The notes: generated from the letters alone by a model not told the origin. A DNA stretch of 64,000 nt from Spirulina sp034932185 (GCF_034932185.1 NZ_JAYGHW010000002.1:62001-126000), one strand, 5' to 3'. Shown: positions 33,492 to 42,176, counted from the first letter of the stretch. Made by a program: numbers and translations.

Positions 33492-34586
33492 ATGGGCAGT
33501 ACGTTTGGGCATCTGTTTCGGATCACAACCTTTGGGGAGTCCCATGGGGGCGGTGTAGGGGTTGTGGTTGATGGTTGCCCCCCCCAATTGGAAATTAGCC
33601 CTGAAGAAATTCAATTTGAACTCGATCGCCGCCGGCCGGGTCAAAGTAAAATCACCACCCCCCGCAAGGAGGCGGATCACTGTGAGATCCTCTCTGGGGT
33701 GTTTGAGGGCAGAACCTTGGGGACTCCCATTGCCATCTTGGTACGCAACCAAGATCCCCGTTCTCAGGATTATTTAGAAATGCGGGATAAATACCGCCCC
33801 TCCCATGCTGATGCCACCTATGATGCCAAGTATGGCATTCGCAATTGGCAGGGGGGCGGTCGCTCTTCAGCGCGGGAAACCATTGGTCGGGTAGCAGCGG
33901 GGGCGATCGCCAAAAAAATCCTCCACCAAGTCGCGGGGGTGGAAATCGTCGCCTACGTCAAACGGATTCAAAATTTGGAAGGCGTTATTGATCCCGCCAC
34001 CGTTACCCTCGCTGATGTGGAAAGTAACATCGTCCGTTGTCCCGATTCCGACTGTGCCGACCGAATGATCGAATTAATTGACCAAGCCAGACGGGATCAA
34101 AACTCCCTTGGGGGGGTGGTGGAATGTGTGGCTCGCCAGGTTCCCCCTGGACTCGGAGAGCCGGTCTTTGACAAACTAGAAGCTGATCTCGCCAAAGCAA
34201 TCATGTCCTTACCGGCCACGAAAGGCTTTGAAATTGGCTCCGGTTTTGCCGGGACGCTGCTCACCGGGAAAGATCACAATGACGAATTTTTTACGGATGA
34301 CCAAGGTCGGCTCCGCACCGTGACCAACCGCTCTGGTGGTGTCCAAGGCGGCATTAGTAATGGGGAAGCGATTATTTTACGCGCTGCATTTAAACCCACT
34401 GCTACCATAGGGAAAGAGCAACAAACCGTCACGACCACAGGGGAAGCCACAGTCCTCGCCGCCAAAGGTCGGCACGACCCCTGTGTCCTCCCCCGAGCAG
34501 TCCCGATGGTTGAAGCAATGGTTGCCCTCGTCCTCTGTGATCACCTGCTGCGGAATCAGGGTCAATGTACTGTTTTAACGCCTTGA
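33492..34586 (+). CDS. aroC: Chorismate synthase
   Basis: Last step of the shikimate pathway: 5-enolpyruvylshikimate-3-phosphate to chorismate, using reduced FMN. 364 residues. Signatures: GHLFRITTFGESHGGGVGVV at the N-terminus, GGRSSARETIGRVAAGAIA, and RTVTNRSGGVQGGISNGEAI, with GRHDPCVLPRAVPMVEAM near the end. A TAAAAT -10-like box lies about 40 bp upstream. Its product feeds the chorismate lyase encoded at 50637, aromatic amino acids and quinones. The next gene starts 7 nt after its stop. Confidence 0.98.
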   Translation: MGSTFGHLFRITTFGESHGGGVGVVVDGCPPQLEISPEEIQFELDRRRPGQSKITTPRKEADHCEILSGVFEGRTLGTPIAILVRNQDPRSQDYLEMRDKYRPSHADATYDAKYGIRNWQGGGRSSARETIGRVAAGAIAKKILHQVAGVEIVAYVKRIQNLEGVIDPATVTLADVESNIVRCPDSDCADRMIELIDQARRDQNSLGGVVECVARQVPPGLGEPVFDKLEADLAKAIMSLPATKGFEIGSGFAGTLLTGKDHNDEFFTDDQGRLRTVTNRSGGVQGGISNGEAIILRAAFKPTATIGKEQQTVTTTGEATVLAAKGRHDPCVLPRAVPMVEAMVALVLCDHLLRNQGQCTVLTP

Positions 34587-34593
34587 GTGCGCC

Positions 34594-35472
34594 ATGATGG
34601 AAACTAAGCCTGCAACTGAATTTCTCGTTCAATTTTGGGGAGTCCGGGGAAGTATCCCCTCCCCTGGCCCGGAAACCGTGGGTTACGGCGGCAATACCTC
34701 CTGTGTGGATATGCGTATTGGCGGCAAGCATTTGATTTTTGATGGCGGTACTGGGTTGCGGGTTTTGGGTAAGGCCCTGATTAAGCAGTCCCCCATTGAG
34801 GCCTATGTGTTTTTTACCCACTACCATTGGGATCACATCCAAGGCATCCCATTTTTCTTTCCCACCTTTAATCCCCAAGATACGTTTCACATTCATGGTC
34901 AAGTGCCTCCCGAAGGGGAGTTGATGACGATGGAGAAGCATTTTAAAGAACGGGTGTTACATATTAACTCGCCGGTTCCCGTAGCAGAAATTGCCGCTAA
35001 CCTTCAATTCCACGATATTGTCTGCGGGGAAGCCTTCCAACTCGATGACATCACCATCGAAACCGCACCCTTGAACCATCCCAACGGTGCGATGGGCTAC
35101 CGGATCAGTTGGCAGGACTATACGGCGGTGTATTGTACGGATACAGAGCATTTCCCTGATCGCCTCGATGATAATGTGCTTCACCTCGCGAGGGATGCAG
35201 ATATTTTTATCTATGACGCGATGTACACTGATGCCGAATATCACAACCCCAAATCGCCAAAAGTCGGTTGGGGCCATTCCACTTGGGAGGAGGGGGTGCG
35301 GGTGGCCGAAGCCGCTGGCGTGAAGCAGTTGGTGATTTTCCACCATGAACCCAACCACAGTGATGCCTTTTTAGATCAGGTGGAAAAAGAGGTGCTGGCG
35401 GTTTCTCCCACAGCAGTTATGGCCAAAGAGGGGCTGATTTTAGATGTCACCCAAGCCGGTAAGTTAGCCTAG
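34594..35472 (+). CDS. Metallo-beta-lactamase fold hydrolase
   Basis: 292 residues. The metal motif THYHWDHIQG gives the HxHxDH ligands; further ligands are the His in PLNHPNGAMGYR, the Asp in AVYCTDTEH and the His in FHHEPNHSD. The N-terminal FWGVRGSIPSPGPETVGYGG and NTSCVDMR mark a PhnP/RNase Z-like or cyclic-nucleotide phosphodiesterase-like subgroup. Cytosolic, no signal peptide. Follows aroC closely and may be co-transcribed. The substrate cannot be read from sequence. Confidence 0.85.
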   Translation: MMETKPATEFLVQFWGVRGSIPSPGPETVGYGGNTSCVDMRIGGKHLIFDGGTGLRVLGKALIKQSPIEAYVFFTHYHWDHIQGIPFFFPTFNPQDTFHIHGQVPPEGELMTMEKHFKERVLHINSPVPVAEIAANLQFHDIVCGEAFQLDDITIETAPLNHPNGAMGYRISWQDYTAVYCTDTEHFPDRLDDNVLHLARDADIFIYDAMYTDAEYHNPKSPKVGWGHSTWEEGVRVAEAAGVKQLVIFHHEPNHSDAFLDQVEKEVLAVSPTAVMAKEGLILDVTQAGKLA

Positions 35473-35519
35473 GGGATTTTCGTGGTACTATAGAAGACTG
35501 TGAGTTTTGGGCAAAAGCA

Positions 35520-35888
35520 ATGTTGCACGCAGCAGACATCATCCGCTCCGTTGAAGCGGAATATCTCAAGGAAAAATTGCCGACGATCCATGTTGGCGAT
35601 CTGGTTCGAGTCGGGATTCGCATTCAAGAAGGGGGCAAGGAACGGATTCAGCCCTACGAAGGGACGGTCATCGCCATGCGCCATGGAGGTTTAAGCGAAA
35701 CCATTACGGTGCGGAAGATTTTCCAAGGCGTGGGCGTAGAGCGGGTGTTCCTGCTTCATTCCCCCAAGGTGGCGGAGATTAAAATTGTGCGACGGGGTAA
35801 AGTGCGCCGGGCCAAACTTTATTATCTGCGCGATCGCGTCGGTAAAGCCACCCGGATCAAGCAGCGGTTTGACCGTTCCCTCGACTAA
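35520..35888 (+). CDS. rplS: 50S ribosomal protein L19
   Basis: 122 residues; sits at the 30S-50S interface. Typical blocks: LPTIHVGDLVRVGIRIQEGG, ERIQPYEGTVIAMRHGG, TITVRKIFQGVGVERVFLLH, and the end VRRAKLYYLRDRVGKATRIK. It opens the translation block rplS-trnW-secE-nusG-rplK-rplA-rplJ-rplL, a gene order common in cyanobacteria. Confidence 0.98.
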   Translation: MLHAADIIRSVEAEYLKEKLPTIHVGDLVRVGIRIQEGGKERIQPYEGTVIAMRHGGLSETITVRKIFQGVGVERVFLLHSPKVAEIKIVRRGKVRRAKLYYLRDRVGKATRIKQRFDRSLD

Positions 35889-35986
35889 AGCAGTTTTTTT
35901 GCCTGCGTTGCTTTCCATTACCCCTGTTTTGCATTACAATATTGAATCGGTAGGAAAATCAAAAACTCCATGCCGGTTCCGATAAT

Positions 35987-36059
35987 GCGCTCTTAGTTCA
36001 GTTGGTAGAACGCAGGTCTCCAAAACCTGATGTCGGGGGTTCAAGTCCTCCAGGGCGCG
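35987..36059 (+). tRNA. trnW: tRNA-Trp (CCA anticodon)
   Basis: Folds as a full cloverleaf. Acceptor GCGCTCT (35987-35993) pairs with AGGGCGC (36052-36058), discriminator G at 36059. Anticodon stem CAGGT/ACCTG encloses loop CTCCAAA with anticodon CCA at 36020-36022. The T arm contains GGGGGTTCAAGTCCTCC. CCA is not encoded after G36059. Its position before secE matches the usual cyanobacterial order. Confidence 0.96.
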
Positions 36060-36162
36060 TCGTTCATTCTCCCCATCCCTCTATGCCTATGCGTGTAGGA
36101 GGATGTTTCGACTGTTGTTAAAATAAATTATCTAACCCTTTAGCGATCGCGGGAGATGAATC

Positions 36163-36435
36163 ATGGCAAAAAAAGATGTCAAGGCCGACCAAACCCCCAA
36201 GGGGTCAACCCCTAAAACCACTGCCAAAGAAAAAAATGAGCAGACCCCCAGCAATTTTAGTTTGATGGAGTTTCTCACCGAATCCAAAAGTGAATTGGCA
36301 AAAGTGGTCTGGCCCTCACGGCAGCAATTAATTAGTGAATCAGCAGCAGTGATTTTGATGGTGACGTTGGTTGCGACAACGATTTACTTCGTTGACAACT
36401 TATTTGAGTGGATTAGTCAATCGGTGTTCTCATGA
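36163..36435 (+). CDS. secE: Preprotein translocase subunit SecE
   Basis: 90 residues; stabilises the SecY channel. A charged, low-complexity N-terminus is followed by the amphipathic helix FLTESKSELAKVVWPSRQQL, the family signature, and one membrane span (SAAVILMVTLVATTIYFVDN). Single-span SecE is the cyanobacterial and plastid form. Its stop overlaps the nusG start by 4 nt (36432-36435), giving translational coupling. Confidence 0.96.
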   Translation: MAKKDVKADQTPKGSTPKTTAKEKNEQTPSNFSLMEFLTESKSELAKVVWPSRQQLISESAAVILMVTLVATTIYFVDNLFEWISQSVFS

Positions 36436-37055
36436 GTTTCTTATCTGAAGACGAACCCCAAAATGAACAGGAGCAGTCGTTAACGCCAGCGGCCAAGGCT
36501 CACTGGTATGCGATTCAAGTGGCATCTGGCTGCGAAAAGCGGGTGAAGGCTAACCTTGAGCAGCGGGTTCATACCTTAGATGTCGCCGATCGCATCCTCC
36601 AAGTGCAAATTCCCCAAACCCCCACGATTAAAATTCGCAAGGATGGGGGGCGTACCCATAGCGAAGAAAAGATTTTTCCCGGCTATGTGTTGGTGCAAAT
36701 GCGCCTGGATGATGAAGCTTGGCAAGCGGTGAAAAACACGCCCCATGTGATTAATTTTGTCGGAGCCGAGCAAAAACGCGCCACGGGCCGGGGTCGGGGC
36801 CATGTCAAACCCTTACCGTTAAGTCCGGCGGAAGTGGAGCGAATCTTTAAGCACGCCGAAGATCAAGAGCCGGTCGTTAAAATTAACATGACGATTGGTG
36901 ATAAGATCATGGTTCTGTCGGGGCCGTTTAAGGATTTTGAAGGGGAAGTGATTGAAGTCAGCCCAGAGCGGAGCAAGCTCAAGGCACTTCTCTCGATTTT
37001 CGGACGGGATACCCCCGTAGAACTGGAGTTTACACAGGTCGAAAAACAAGGCTAA
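36432..37055 (+). CDS. nusG: Transcription termination/antitermination factor NusG
   Basis: 207 residues; binds RNA polymerase and links it to Rho or the ribosome. NGN domain: HWYAIQVASGCEKRVKANL, EEKIFPGYVLVQM and WQAVKNTPHVINFVG. KOW domain at the end: IGDKIMVLSGPFKDFEGEVI and LLSIFGRDTPVELEF. Coupled to secE upstream, with rplK only 2 nt downstream. Confidence 0.98.
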   Translation: MSFLSEDEPQNEQEQSLTPAAKAHWYAIQVASGCEKRVKANLEQRVHTLDVADRILQVQIPQTPTIKIRKDGGRTHSEEKIFPGYVLVQMRLDDEAWQAVKNTPHVINFVGAEQKRATGRGRGHVKPLPLSPAEVERIFKHAEDQEPVVKINMTIGDKIMVLSGPFKDFEGEVIEVSPERSKLKALLSIFGRDTPVELEFTQVEKQG

Positions 37056-37057
37056 AC

Positions 37058-37483
37058 ATGGCAAAAAAAGTAGTTGCGCTGGTTAAACTTGCGTTACCAG
37101 CCGGTAAAGCGGCGGCAACGCCCCCCGTTGGCCCGGCTTTGGGTCAGCATGGGGTGAATATCATGGCGTTTTGTAAGGAATACAACGCCAAAACTGCCGA
37201 GAAAGTCGGGTTAATTATTCCGGTGGAAATCTCGATCTACGAAGATCGCAGTTTCACCTTTGTGTTGAAAACCCCGCCGGCCTCGGTGTTGATTAAAAAA
37301 GAAGCGGGGATTGAGCGGGGGGCAGCCCAGCCCAATAGCCAAATCGTTGGCAGCATTACCCGTGAGCAATTGCAAAAAATTGCCGAAATCAAGCTCCCTG
37401 ACCTCAATGCCAATGACGTGGAAGCGGCGATGCGGATTGTGGCGGGAACGGCGAAAAATATGGGTGTGAAAATCACCGATTAA
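37058..37483 (+). CDS. rplK: 50S ribosomal protein L11
   Basis: 141 residues, part of the GTPase-associated centre with L10 and L7/L12. Sequence: MAKKVVALVKLALPAGKAAA, TPPVGPALGQHGVNIMAFCK, and the C-terminal rRNA-binding domain ending AAMRIVAGTAKNMGVKITD. Starts 2 nt after nusG. Confidence 0.98.
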   Translation: MAKKVVALVKLALPAGKAAATPPVGPALGQHGVNIMAFCKEYNAKTAEKVGLIIPVEISIYEDRSFTFVLKTPPASVLIKKEAGIERGAAQPNSQIVGSITREQLQKIAEIKLPDLNANDVEAAMRIVAGTAKNMGVKITD

Positions 37484-37539
37484 GTAAACATTATTGTGGG
37501 GAGAAGCTGTGGCTTCGTTTGCACCCTAGGAGATCAAAC

Positions 37540-38256
37540 ATGGCAAAGAAAGTTTCTCGCCGACTGCGCGAGGCGTTGGCAAAGGTGGAAGACCGGGCCT
37601 ATGAACCCTTGGAGGCGTTGAACCTCCTCAAGGAAACGGCAACGGCAAAGTTTGATGAAACCGTTGAGGTGCATATCCGTTTAGGGATTGACCCCAAATA
37701 TACGGATCAACAATTGCGGACGACGGTGGCTTTGCCCAAGGGGACAGGGCAAACGGTGCGGGTGGCGGTCGTGGCTCGTGGTGAATTGGTGAAAGTCGCA
37801 GAAAATGCTGGGGCGGATGTGTTTGGGTCTGATGACTTAATCGAAGAAATCCAAAAGGGGATGCTCGATTTTGATAAGCTGATTGCGACCCCGGACATGA
37901 TGCCGAAGGTGGCGAAGTTGGGGCGGATGTTGGGGCCGAAGGGCTTGATGCCCTCTCCGAAGGCGGGGACGGTGACGACGGATGTAGCGGGGGCGATCGC
38001 CGAATTTAAAGCCGGGAAATTAGAGTTTCGGGCTGATCGAACGGGGATTGTTCATGTTATGTTTGGTAAGGCTTCGTTTCCGGCCGAGGATTTACTCCAA
38101 AATCTCAAAGCACTTCAGGAAACGGTAGACCGCAATCGTCCCTCTGGGGCAAAGGGTCGTTACTGGCGCAGTATTTATGTGGCTGCATCGATGGGCCCTG
38201 CGATCCAGCTTGATATTAACGCCCTGCGGGATCTGAAGTTAACTGAAGTAGCTTAG
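37540..38256 (+). CDS. rplA: 50S ribosomal protein L1
   Basis: 238 residues. AGGAG ahead of ATG 37540 decides this start (MAKKVSRRLREALAKV) over one seven codons upstream. Signature blocks: VEVHIRLGIDPKYTDQQLR, LGRMLGPKGLMPSPKAGTVT. Forms the mobile L1 stalk and represses its own operon in many bacteria. A small hairpin GAAGC-TGTG-GCTTC lies in the 56-nt gap after rplK. Confidence 0.97.
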   Translation: MAKKVSRRLREALAKVEDRAYEPLEALNLLKETATAKFDETVEVHIRLGIDPKYTDQQLRTTVALPKGTGQTVRVAVVARGELVKVAENAGADVFGSDDLIEEIQKGMLDFDKLIATPDMMPKVAKLGRMLGPKGLMPSPKAGTVTTDVAGAIAEFKAGKLEFRADRTGIVHVMFGKASFPAEDLLQNLKALQETVDRNRPSGAKGRYWRSIYVAASMGPAIQLDINALRDLKLTEVA

Positions 38257-38284
38257 ACGAAAAAACTCCGACAGAATTAAATAC

Positions 38285-38450
38285 GTTTCTGTAACAGGCT
38301 GAAGACAGCAGGTGCAGCAAGCTTAATGGCCTGCCGAGGAATGTTCCGGAAACGATGGGAAAGGGTGATATTTTCACGCTCCCATTGTTTCCGAGACTGT
38401 AAAACCCCGGCATTGCTGTCGGGGTTTTGATGTTGGTAACGAAGTCCATT
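38285..38450 (+). promoter_or_regulatory. Ribosomal protein L10 leader RNA
   Basis: The 214-nt gap between rplA and rplJ matches the L10 leader, the mRNA site where L10(L12)4 binds to repress rplJL. The recognisable core is GAAGACAGCAGGTGCAGCAA then GCCTGCCGAGGAATGTTCCG. A long imperfect stem follows (GGAAACGATGGGA with TCCCATTGTTTCCG), then a terminator-like hairpin at 38401-38428. The call is by pattern; the structure was not computed. Confidence 0.8.
38401..38428 (+). terminator. Attenuator hairpin before rplJ
   Basis: AAAACCCCG (38401-38409) pairs with CGGGGTTTT (38420-38428). It sits between the L10 leader and the rplJ ribosome site (TAAGGAGGTG), the place expected for an attenuator that bound L10 would favour. 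Confidence 0.7.
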
Positions 38451-38470
38451 TAAGGAGGTGAGACAAGATC

Positions 38471-39037
38471 ATGGGGAGAACCCGCGAAAATAAAGCCGCC
38501 ATTATTGCTGAACTCAAGGAACTCTTGAGTACGACGCAATTAACTGTGGTTTTTGACTATCAAGGTTTGACGGTGGCGGAGATTTCTGATCTTCGCAATC
38601 GCCTCCGTCCCCTCGGTACGGTGTGCAAGGTGACGAAAAACACCTTTATGCAACTGGCCGTGGCGGAGGACAGCGAATGGCAACCGATGAGCGAGTTTTT
38701 GTCTGGCTCTAACGGCTTTTTGCTGGTTAAAGACGATATTGGCGGCGCGATTCGTGCCTACCAAGCCTTTAAGAAGGAAACCAAGAAAACGGAATTCCGA
38801 GGCGGGGTAATGCAGGGCCGCGCCCTCAATGAGGAGCAGGTAAAGGCGATCGCCGATCTGCCTTCTAAGGAACAACTCATGGCGCAAATTGCGGGGGCGA
38901 TCAATTCGATTCCCACCAGTTTGGCCGTGGGGATCAAGGAAGTGCCTTCTTCCTTGGCACGGGGCATCAACGAAGTGCCTAGTTCTTTGGGGCGGGCGAT
39001 CGCGGCGATCGCTGCCAAGGATGGGGATGGGGAATAA
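38471..39037 (+). CDS. rplJ: 50S ribosomal protein L10
   Basis: 188 residues; base of the L7/L12 stalk. N-terminal rRNA-binding part: ENKAAIIAELKELLSTTQLT, VVFDYQGLTVAEISDLRNRL; RGGVMQGRALNEEQVKAIAD. The C-terminal helix has three near repeats (SLAVGIKEVPSSLARGINE then VPSSLGRAIAAI), the binding sites for L7/L12 dimers. Strong ribosome site TAAGGAGG at about 38451. Confidence 0.96.
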   Translation: MGRTRENKAAIIAELKELLSTTQLTVVFDYQGLTVAEISDLRNRLRPLGTVCKVTKNTFMQLAVAEDSEWQPMSEFLSGSNGFLLVKDDIGGAIRAYQAFKKETKKTEFRGGVMQGRALNEEQVKAIADLPSKEQLMAQIAGAINSIPTSLAVGIKEVPSSLARGINEVPSSLGRAIAAIAAKDGDGE

Positions 39038-39091
39038 ATTTTCACCCAATCCCTTTTGTTCACAACTATCTAAACATTCAGGAGAAAATCC

Positions 39092-39490
39092 ATGTCCGCA
39101 GCAACCGACGAAATTCTGGAAAAGTTGAAATCTCTGACCCTTTTAGAAGCCTCTGAATTGGTCACACAAATTGAAGATGCTTTTGGTGTAACTGCTGCTG
39201 CCCCTGCGGGTGGTGGGATGATGATGATGGCTCCTGGTGCTGCTGCCCCTGCGGCTGCTGAACCGGAAGAGGAAAAAACCGAGTTTGATGTCATCCTCGA
39301 AAGTTTCCCCGATGACAAGAAAATCGCGATCTTGAAAGTGGTGCGTGCCATCACCGGCCTGGGCTTGAAAGAAGCGAAAGAAGTGGTGGAATCTGCTCCC
39401 AAGGCGCTCAAAGAAGCCACCACCAAAGACGATGCCGAAAGCATCAAGAAGCAGCTTGAAGAAGCAGGCGCGAAAGCTTCCATCAAGTAA
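39092..39490 (+). CDS. rplL: 50S ribosomal protein L7/L12
   Basis: 132 residues. N-terminal dimerisation helices (ILEKLKSLTLLEASELVTQI), Ala/Pro/Met-rich hinge (GGGMMMMAPGAAAPAAAEPE), and the factor-binding C-terminal domain (KIAILKVVRAITGLGLKEAK, EVVESAPKALKE). Followed by a strong terminator that closes the operon. Confidence 0.98.
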   Translation: MSAATDEILEKLKSLTLLEASELVTQIEDAFGVTAAAPAGGGMMMMAPGAAAPAAAEPEEEKTEFDVILESFPDDKKIAILKVVRAITGLGLKEAKEVVESAPKALKEATTKDDAESIKKQLEEAGAKASIK

Positions 39491-39530
39491 CCGTGTATTT
39501 GCTGCCTAGGCAGTGTTAGCGATGCTAATC

Positions 39531-39570
39531 AAAAAAGGGAGAGAAACTTCATGTTTCTTTCCCTTTTTTA
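39531..39570 (+). terminator. Rho-independent terminator of the rplKAJL operon
   Basis: AAAAAAGGGAGAGAAAC, loop TTCAT, GTTTCTTTCCCTTTTTT: a long stem followed by T residues, about 40 nt after the rplL stop. Confidence 0.85.
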
Positions 39571-39583
39571 AGGATTGCGTGGG

Positions 39584-39635
39584 GGAGGGCGTAAAATTTT
39601 TGTGCCTCCGGCAGGCATACGCCAACGCCCCTACG
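39584..39635. repeat. Dispersed palindromic repeat, copy 1 (CGCCCCTACG type)
   Basis: About 50 bp with ends AGGGCGTA and TACGCCAACGCCCCTACG and a central palindrome GCCTCCGGCAGGC. Its near-identical partner is at 42177-42229, upstream of lepB. Confidence 0.85.
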
Positions 39636-39652
39636 ATTTTGGGGGATTTGGT

Positions 39653-40234
39653 TTAGAGTCCTAGCTCACTACAGGGGGTTGTGTTGAAATTTCGGGTGTT
39701 GGGGTTGCCGTTTTCGATCCAGCCCTCGAAGGGGTGGCTAATGTTTAGCCATTCGATCCCATTTTCAATGCGGGTGTTGATAATAGTGATGCGCTCTCTG
39801 GGGAAAACGCGATCTCGTCCCTGAGAGTCAGGATTGGGAATGCTCCGAATCGGTAAACCCACTGTGGGATCTACGCGATGGTTAACACAAATATCTCCCA
39901 CTGGTGTATTGAGATCAGGTAGGGTTCTGTTGCAATCAGTCAACACATTAGTGGAGATAAAACCGGCGAGAGGCAATCCGATATAAATTTGCTGGGCAAG
40001 GTCATCTGGCTCACCAATAATTACCTCTGTCCCACGCTCTAGAGTGCCAACTACCTCATCACCACCCCTCTGTGAATATACTTCGGTTCGCTGATTAACT
40101 TGACGACATTGGCCAATGAGGTTGCGCGGTTGCCGCAAGTCTATCGGGGGAGTTTGAGCAATTGCACTACTAATACTCCCAAAGCCGAGGGTAGAAGTTA
40201 GGGCGATCGTGATCGCCTGTTGCCAATAGTTCAT
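39653..40234 (-). CDS. Secreted SH3-like domain protein
   Basis: 193 residues with a signal peptide (MNYWQQAITIALTSTLGFGS...AIAQ). Two SH3b-like stretches follow: QVNQRTEVYSQRGGDEVVGT then GTEVIIGEPDD...GFISTNVL, and VDPTVGLPIRSIPNPDS...FEGWIENG. Paired Cys (C43/C101 and C114/C189 by position) could form disulfides in the periplasm. It starts directly after the stop of the upstream, similarly built gene, so both are one operon. Wall binding is likely from the fold; function unknown. Confidence 0.72.
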   Translation of the reverse strand: MNYWQQAITIALTSTLGFGSISSAIAQTPPIDLRQPRNLIGQCRQVNQRTEVYSQRGGDEVVGTLERGTEVIIGEPDDLAQQIYIGLPLAGFISTNVLTDCNRTLPDLNTPVGDICVNHRVDPTVGLPIRSIPNPDSQGRDRVFPRERITIINTRIENGIEWLNISHPFEGWIENGNPNTRNFNTTPCSELGL

Positions 40235-40921
40235 TTAATTACACTCTCTGGTTTCAGTTAAGTTGTGAGTTCGACGGTTGTTCTCGAAATGATAGAGCTT
40301 CACCCAACCTTCAAAATCAACATCATCACGCTCAAAAAGTCTTGGAATATATCTGACTCTTAACCAAGTTTGCTCTCCATCTAAGCGGAAACTTCGATTT
40401 TCTAACGGATCAGCCGCTTCTTCAACCAGATCTCCTTGAGTTAAGACGCGGCGAGTTCGGCGGTTTTCATTGTTATAGGGCGCACTATAGACAAAAAGAG
40501 TTTGTGCCTCAACACGATGACAAGCTGATGGTTGTTGTCGAGGTAGTCCTCCGGGAGGAACAAGCCTGCTACAGTCTTCAATCTTGCCAACATTGCCCTC
40601 ACGAATAAATCCACTCTTGGGAGGTCGAGAAAAGTCTTCAATGGGAATCCAGCCATCATCAGGTGTACTATCCTCTAAAATCCGCACAAGAGTTTGAGCA
40701 TTGAGGGTAATGGGCTGTGGGGTAGATTGAGAAAATAGTTCAGTTGACCGCTCTAGAAATGCACAGCGAGTGAATGTTTGAGCTAAGACTGGATTTTCCT
40801 GATTTTCCAGGCGGGGAGCGGGAGAATGGGGGGATGCGGCGATCGCTGCCCCTTCAGCAAGGGTTCCCAATGACAAAGTAAAGACGGCAAGGAGGGGAGT
40901 CCAAGGGATTGTCAGTTTCAT
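40235..40921 (-). CDS. Secreted SH3-like domain protein, operon partner
   Basis: 228 residues; signal peptide MKLTIPWTPLLAVFTLSLGT with cleavage near AIAAS. Two domains of the same type as its downstream neighbour: RCAFLERSTELFSQSTPQP then RPPKSGFIREGNVG, and CHRVEAQTLFVYSAPYNNEN then FEGWVKLYHFENN. Each begins with Cys and a T-LFVYS/T-ELFSQ strand, so the two proteins share a domain plan. The promoter should lie in the 437-bp gap to its right. Confidence 0.72.
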   Translation of the reverse strand: MKLTIPWTPLLAVFTLSLGTLAEGAAIAASPHSPAPRLENQENPVLAQTFTRCAFLERSTELFSQSTPQPITLNAQTLVRILEDSTPDDGWIPIEDFSRPPKSGFIREGNVGKIEDCSRLVPPGGLPRQQPSACHRVEAQTLFVYSAPYNNENRRTRRVLTQGDLVEEAADPLENRSFRLDGEQTWLRVRYIPRLFERDDVDFEGWVKLYHFENNRRTHNLTETRECN

Positions 40922-41358
40922 GGTCGGTTTTTGGTATCCAATATACTCAATAGGCTGGAGAAAGCCGCCGGGCTTCCTCTATCTTCTCTTAATTTGCTGG
41001 GATCAACGCTAAATTATGCAGCGATCGCAGAATTTCGTCATGTTTATTCATTGGGAATAACCTAAAAAAGTTAACGACTCCGTTCGGGGTGGACAGTTCC
41101 CCAATCGCCCCTGATGCCGCCATGGTAAATCATGGTTCTCCCTTTAGGGCTAATCTCCCCTCGATTGTTGCAAAGAAGCTTAACCCAGAAGCCAACCCTA
41201 GGGATAAAGATGAAGAAAAATGGCGAAAGTTAACATTGGATTGCGAAATTGAACCGAGGGGCGATCGCCGCAGAACCCCAATGCTACCCTCAAGAGCAAT
41301 CCACCCTCACCACGGAAAAAGGGCGCAATGCCTGCGCCCAAACCGATGAAATTACCCT
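40922..41358. other. Gap with hairpin; no supported gene
   Basis: 437 bp. An 86-codon open stretch at 41089-41349 has poor protein character and no ribosome site, so I leave it out. A perfect stem GGGCGCA-ATGCC-TGCGCCC is at 41325-41343, just before the next small gene. The left end probably contains the promoter of the SH3-like pair. Confidence 0.5.
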
Positions 41359-41532
41359 ATGAATCAGCACGATAACAACAACACCCGCCTCGAATCTGCA
41401 CTATTCGCTACGATTGGCGCAGGAATTGTCACATCTTTCGCCATTGGCCAGGGGCAGCCCCCTTTAGAAGCGTTTATGATTACAGCGATCGCTGTGGGGT
41501 TTGCCTTGGTTTGCCAGAAGTGGGCGGTTTAG
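41359..41532 (+). CDS. Small two-span membrane protein, unknown
   Basis: 57 residues (MNQHDNNNTRLESALFATIG at the start). Two hydrophobic stretches, LFATIGAGIVTSFAIG and FMITAIAVGFALVCQ, are joined by a short polar turn (QGQPPLEA), giving a helical hairpin. No family recognised; codon pattern and a clean stop support a real gene, but there is no obvious ribosome site. Confidence 0.45.
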   Translation: MNQHDNNNTRLESALFATIGAGIVTSFAIGQGQPPLEAFMITAIAVGFALVCQKWAV

Positions 41533-41578
41533 GAGTAGGAAGTGGAGATTGAGGAGTGAGAATTCCCTTTTCTCTCTC

Positions 41579-42139
41579 CTAGAGCGTGATCCAGCCGATG
41601 CGATCGGGGGGCCAAAAGCGAAAGACGGCTCGACCGATGACGTTTTCTTCGGGTAATACGCCCCAAATGTGGGAATCATTGCTGTTGTTGCGGTTATCCC
41701 CCATCACGAAAAGGCGATGGTCGGGGATGGTGACATCGGGGAATTCATAGCGGGGCGGGGTGGCGATGTAGGGTTCTTGTAAGGGTTGTTGATCCAGATA
41801 AACCTGCTGCCGATGCACGCCTACGGCATGGCCCGGTGTCCCCATCACCCGCTTGATGAAGGCTTGGGCCGGGAGATAACCCTGGGATTGCAGTTCTTGG
41901 GGGGGGTTAAAAACGATGATGTCCCGCAATTGGGGGGGATGGAAGCGGTAGGAGACTTTTTCGACGACGACGCGATCGCCCGTTTCTAGGGTCGGTAACA
42001 TTGAATCCGAGGGAATGTAGCGGGGTTCAGCCAAAAAGGTGCGAATCACCAACACCAGAAGGAGGGCGATCGCAATGGTTTTGAAGTTATCCCAGAGGAC
42101 GGCTCGCCATTGAATTTTCGGGGTTTCAGGTGTGGTCAT
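41579..42139 (-). CDS. lepB: Signal peptidase I
   Basis: Removes signal peptides at the outer face of the membrane. The start is at 42139 (MTTPETPKIQWRAVLW), because further upstream the frame runs through a dispersed repeat. One anchor helix (TIAIALLLVLVIRTFL), then box B PSDSMLPTLETGDRV with the nucleophile Ser, the Lys in IKRVMGTPGH, box D DIIVFNPP and box E MGDNRNNSNDSHIWGVLPE. 186 residues, usual for cyanobacterial paralogues. It would process the many exported proteins of this window. Confidence 0.94.
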   Translation of the reverse strand: MTTPETPKIQWRAVLWDNFKTIAIALLLVLVIRTFLAEPRYIPSDSMLPTLETGDRVVVEKVSYRFHPPQLRDIIVFNPPQELQSQGYLPAQAFIKRVMGTPGHAVGVHRQQVYLDQQPLQEPYIATPPRYEFPDVTIPDHRLFVMGDNRNNSNDSHIWGVLPEENVIGRAVFRFWPPDRIGWITL

Positions 42140-42176
42140 GATCAAGTTCGCTGACTCAGATGGTGCAAGACATGAT

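Noticed and set aside
41089..41349. 86-codon frame before the small membrane protein
   Set aside because: Charged, low-quality protein with no ribosome site; it crosses a palindrome and HIP1 sites.
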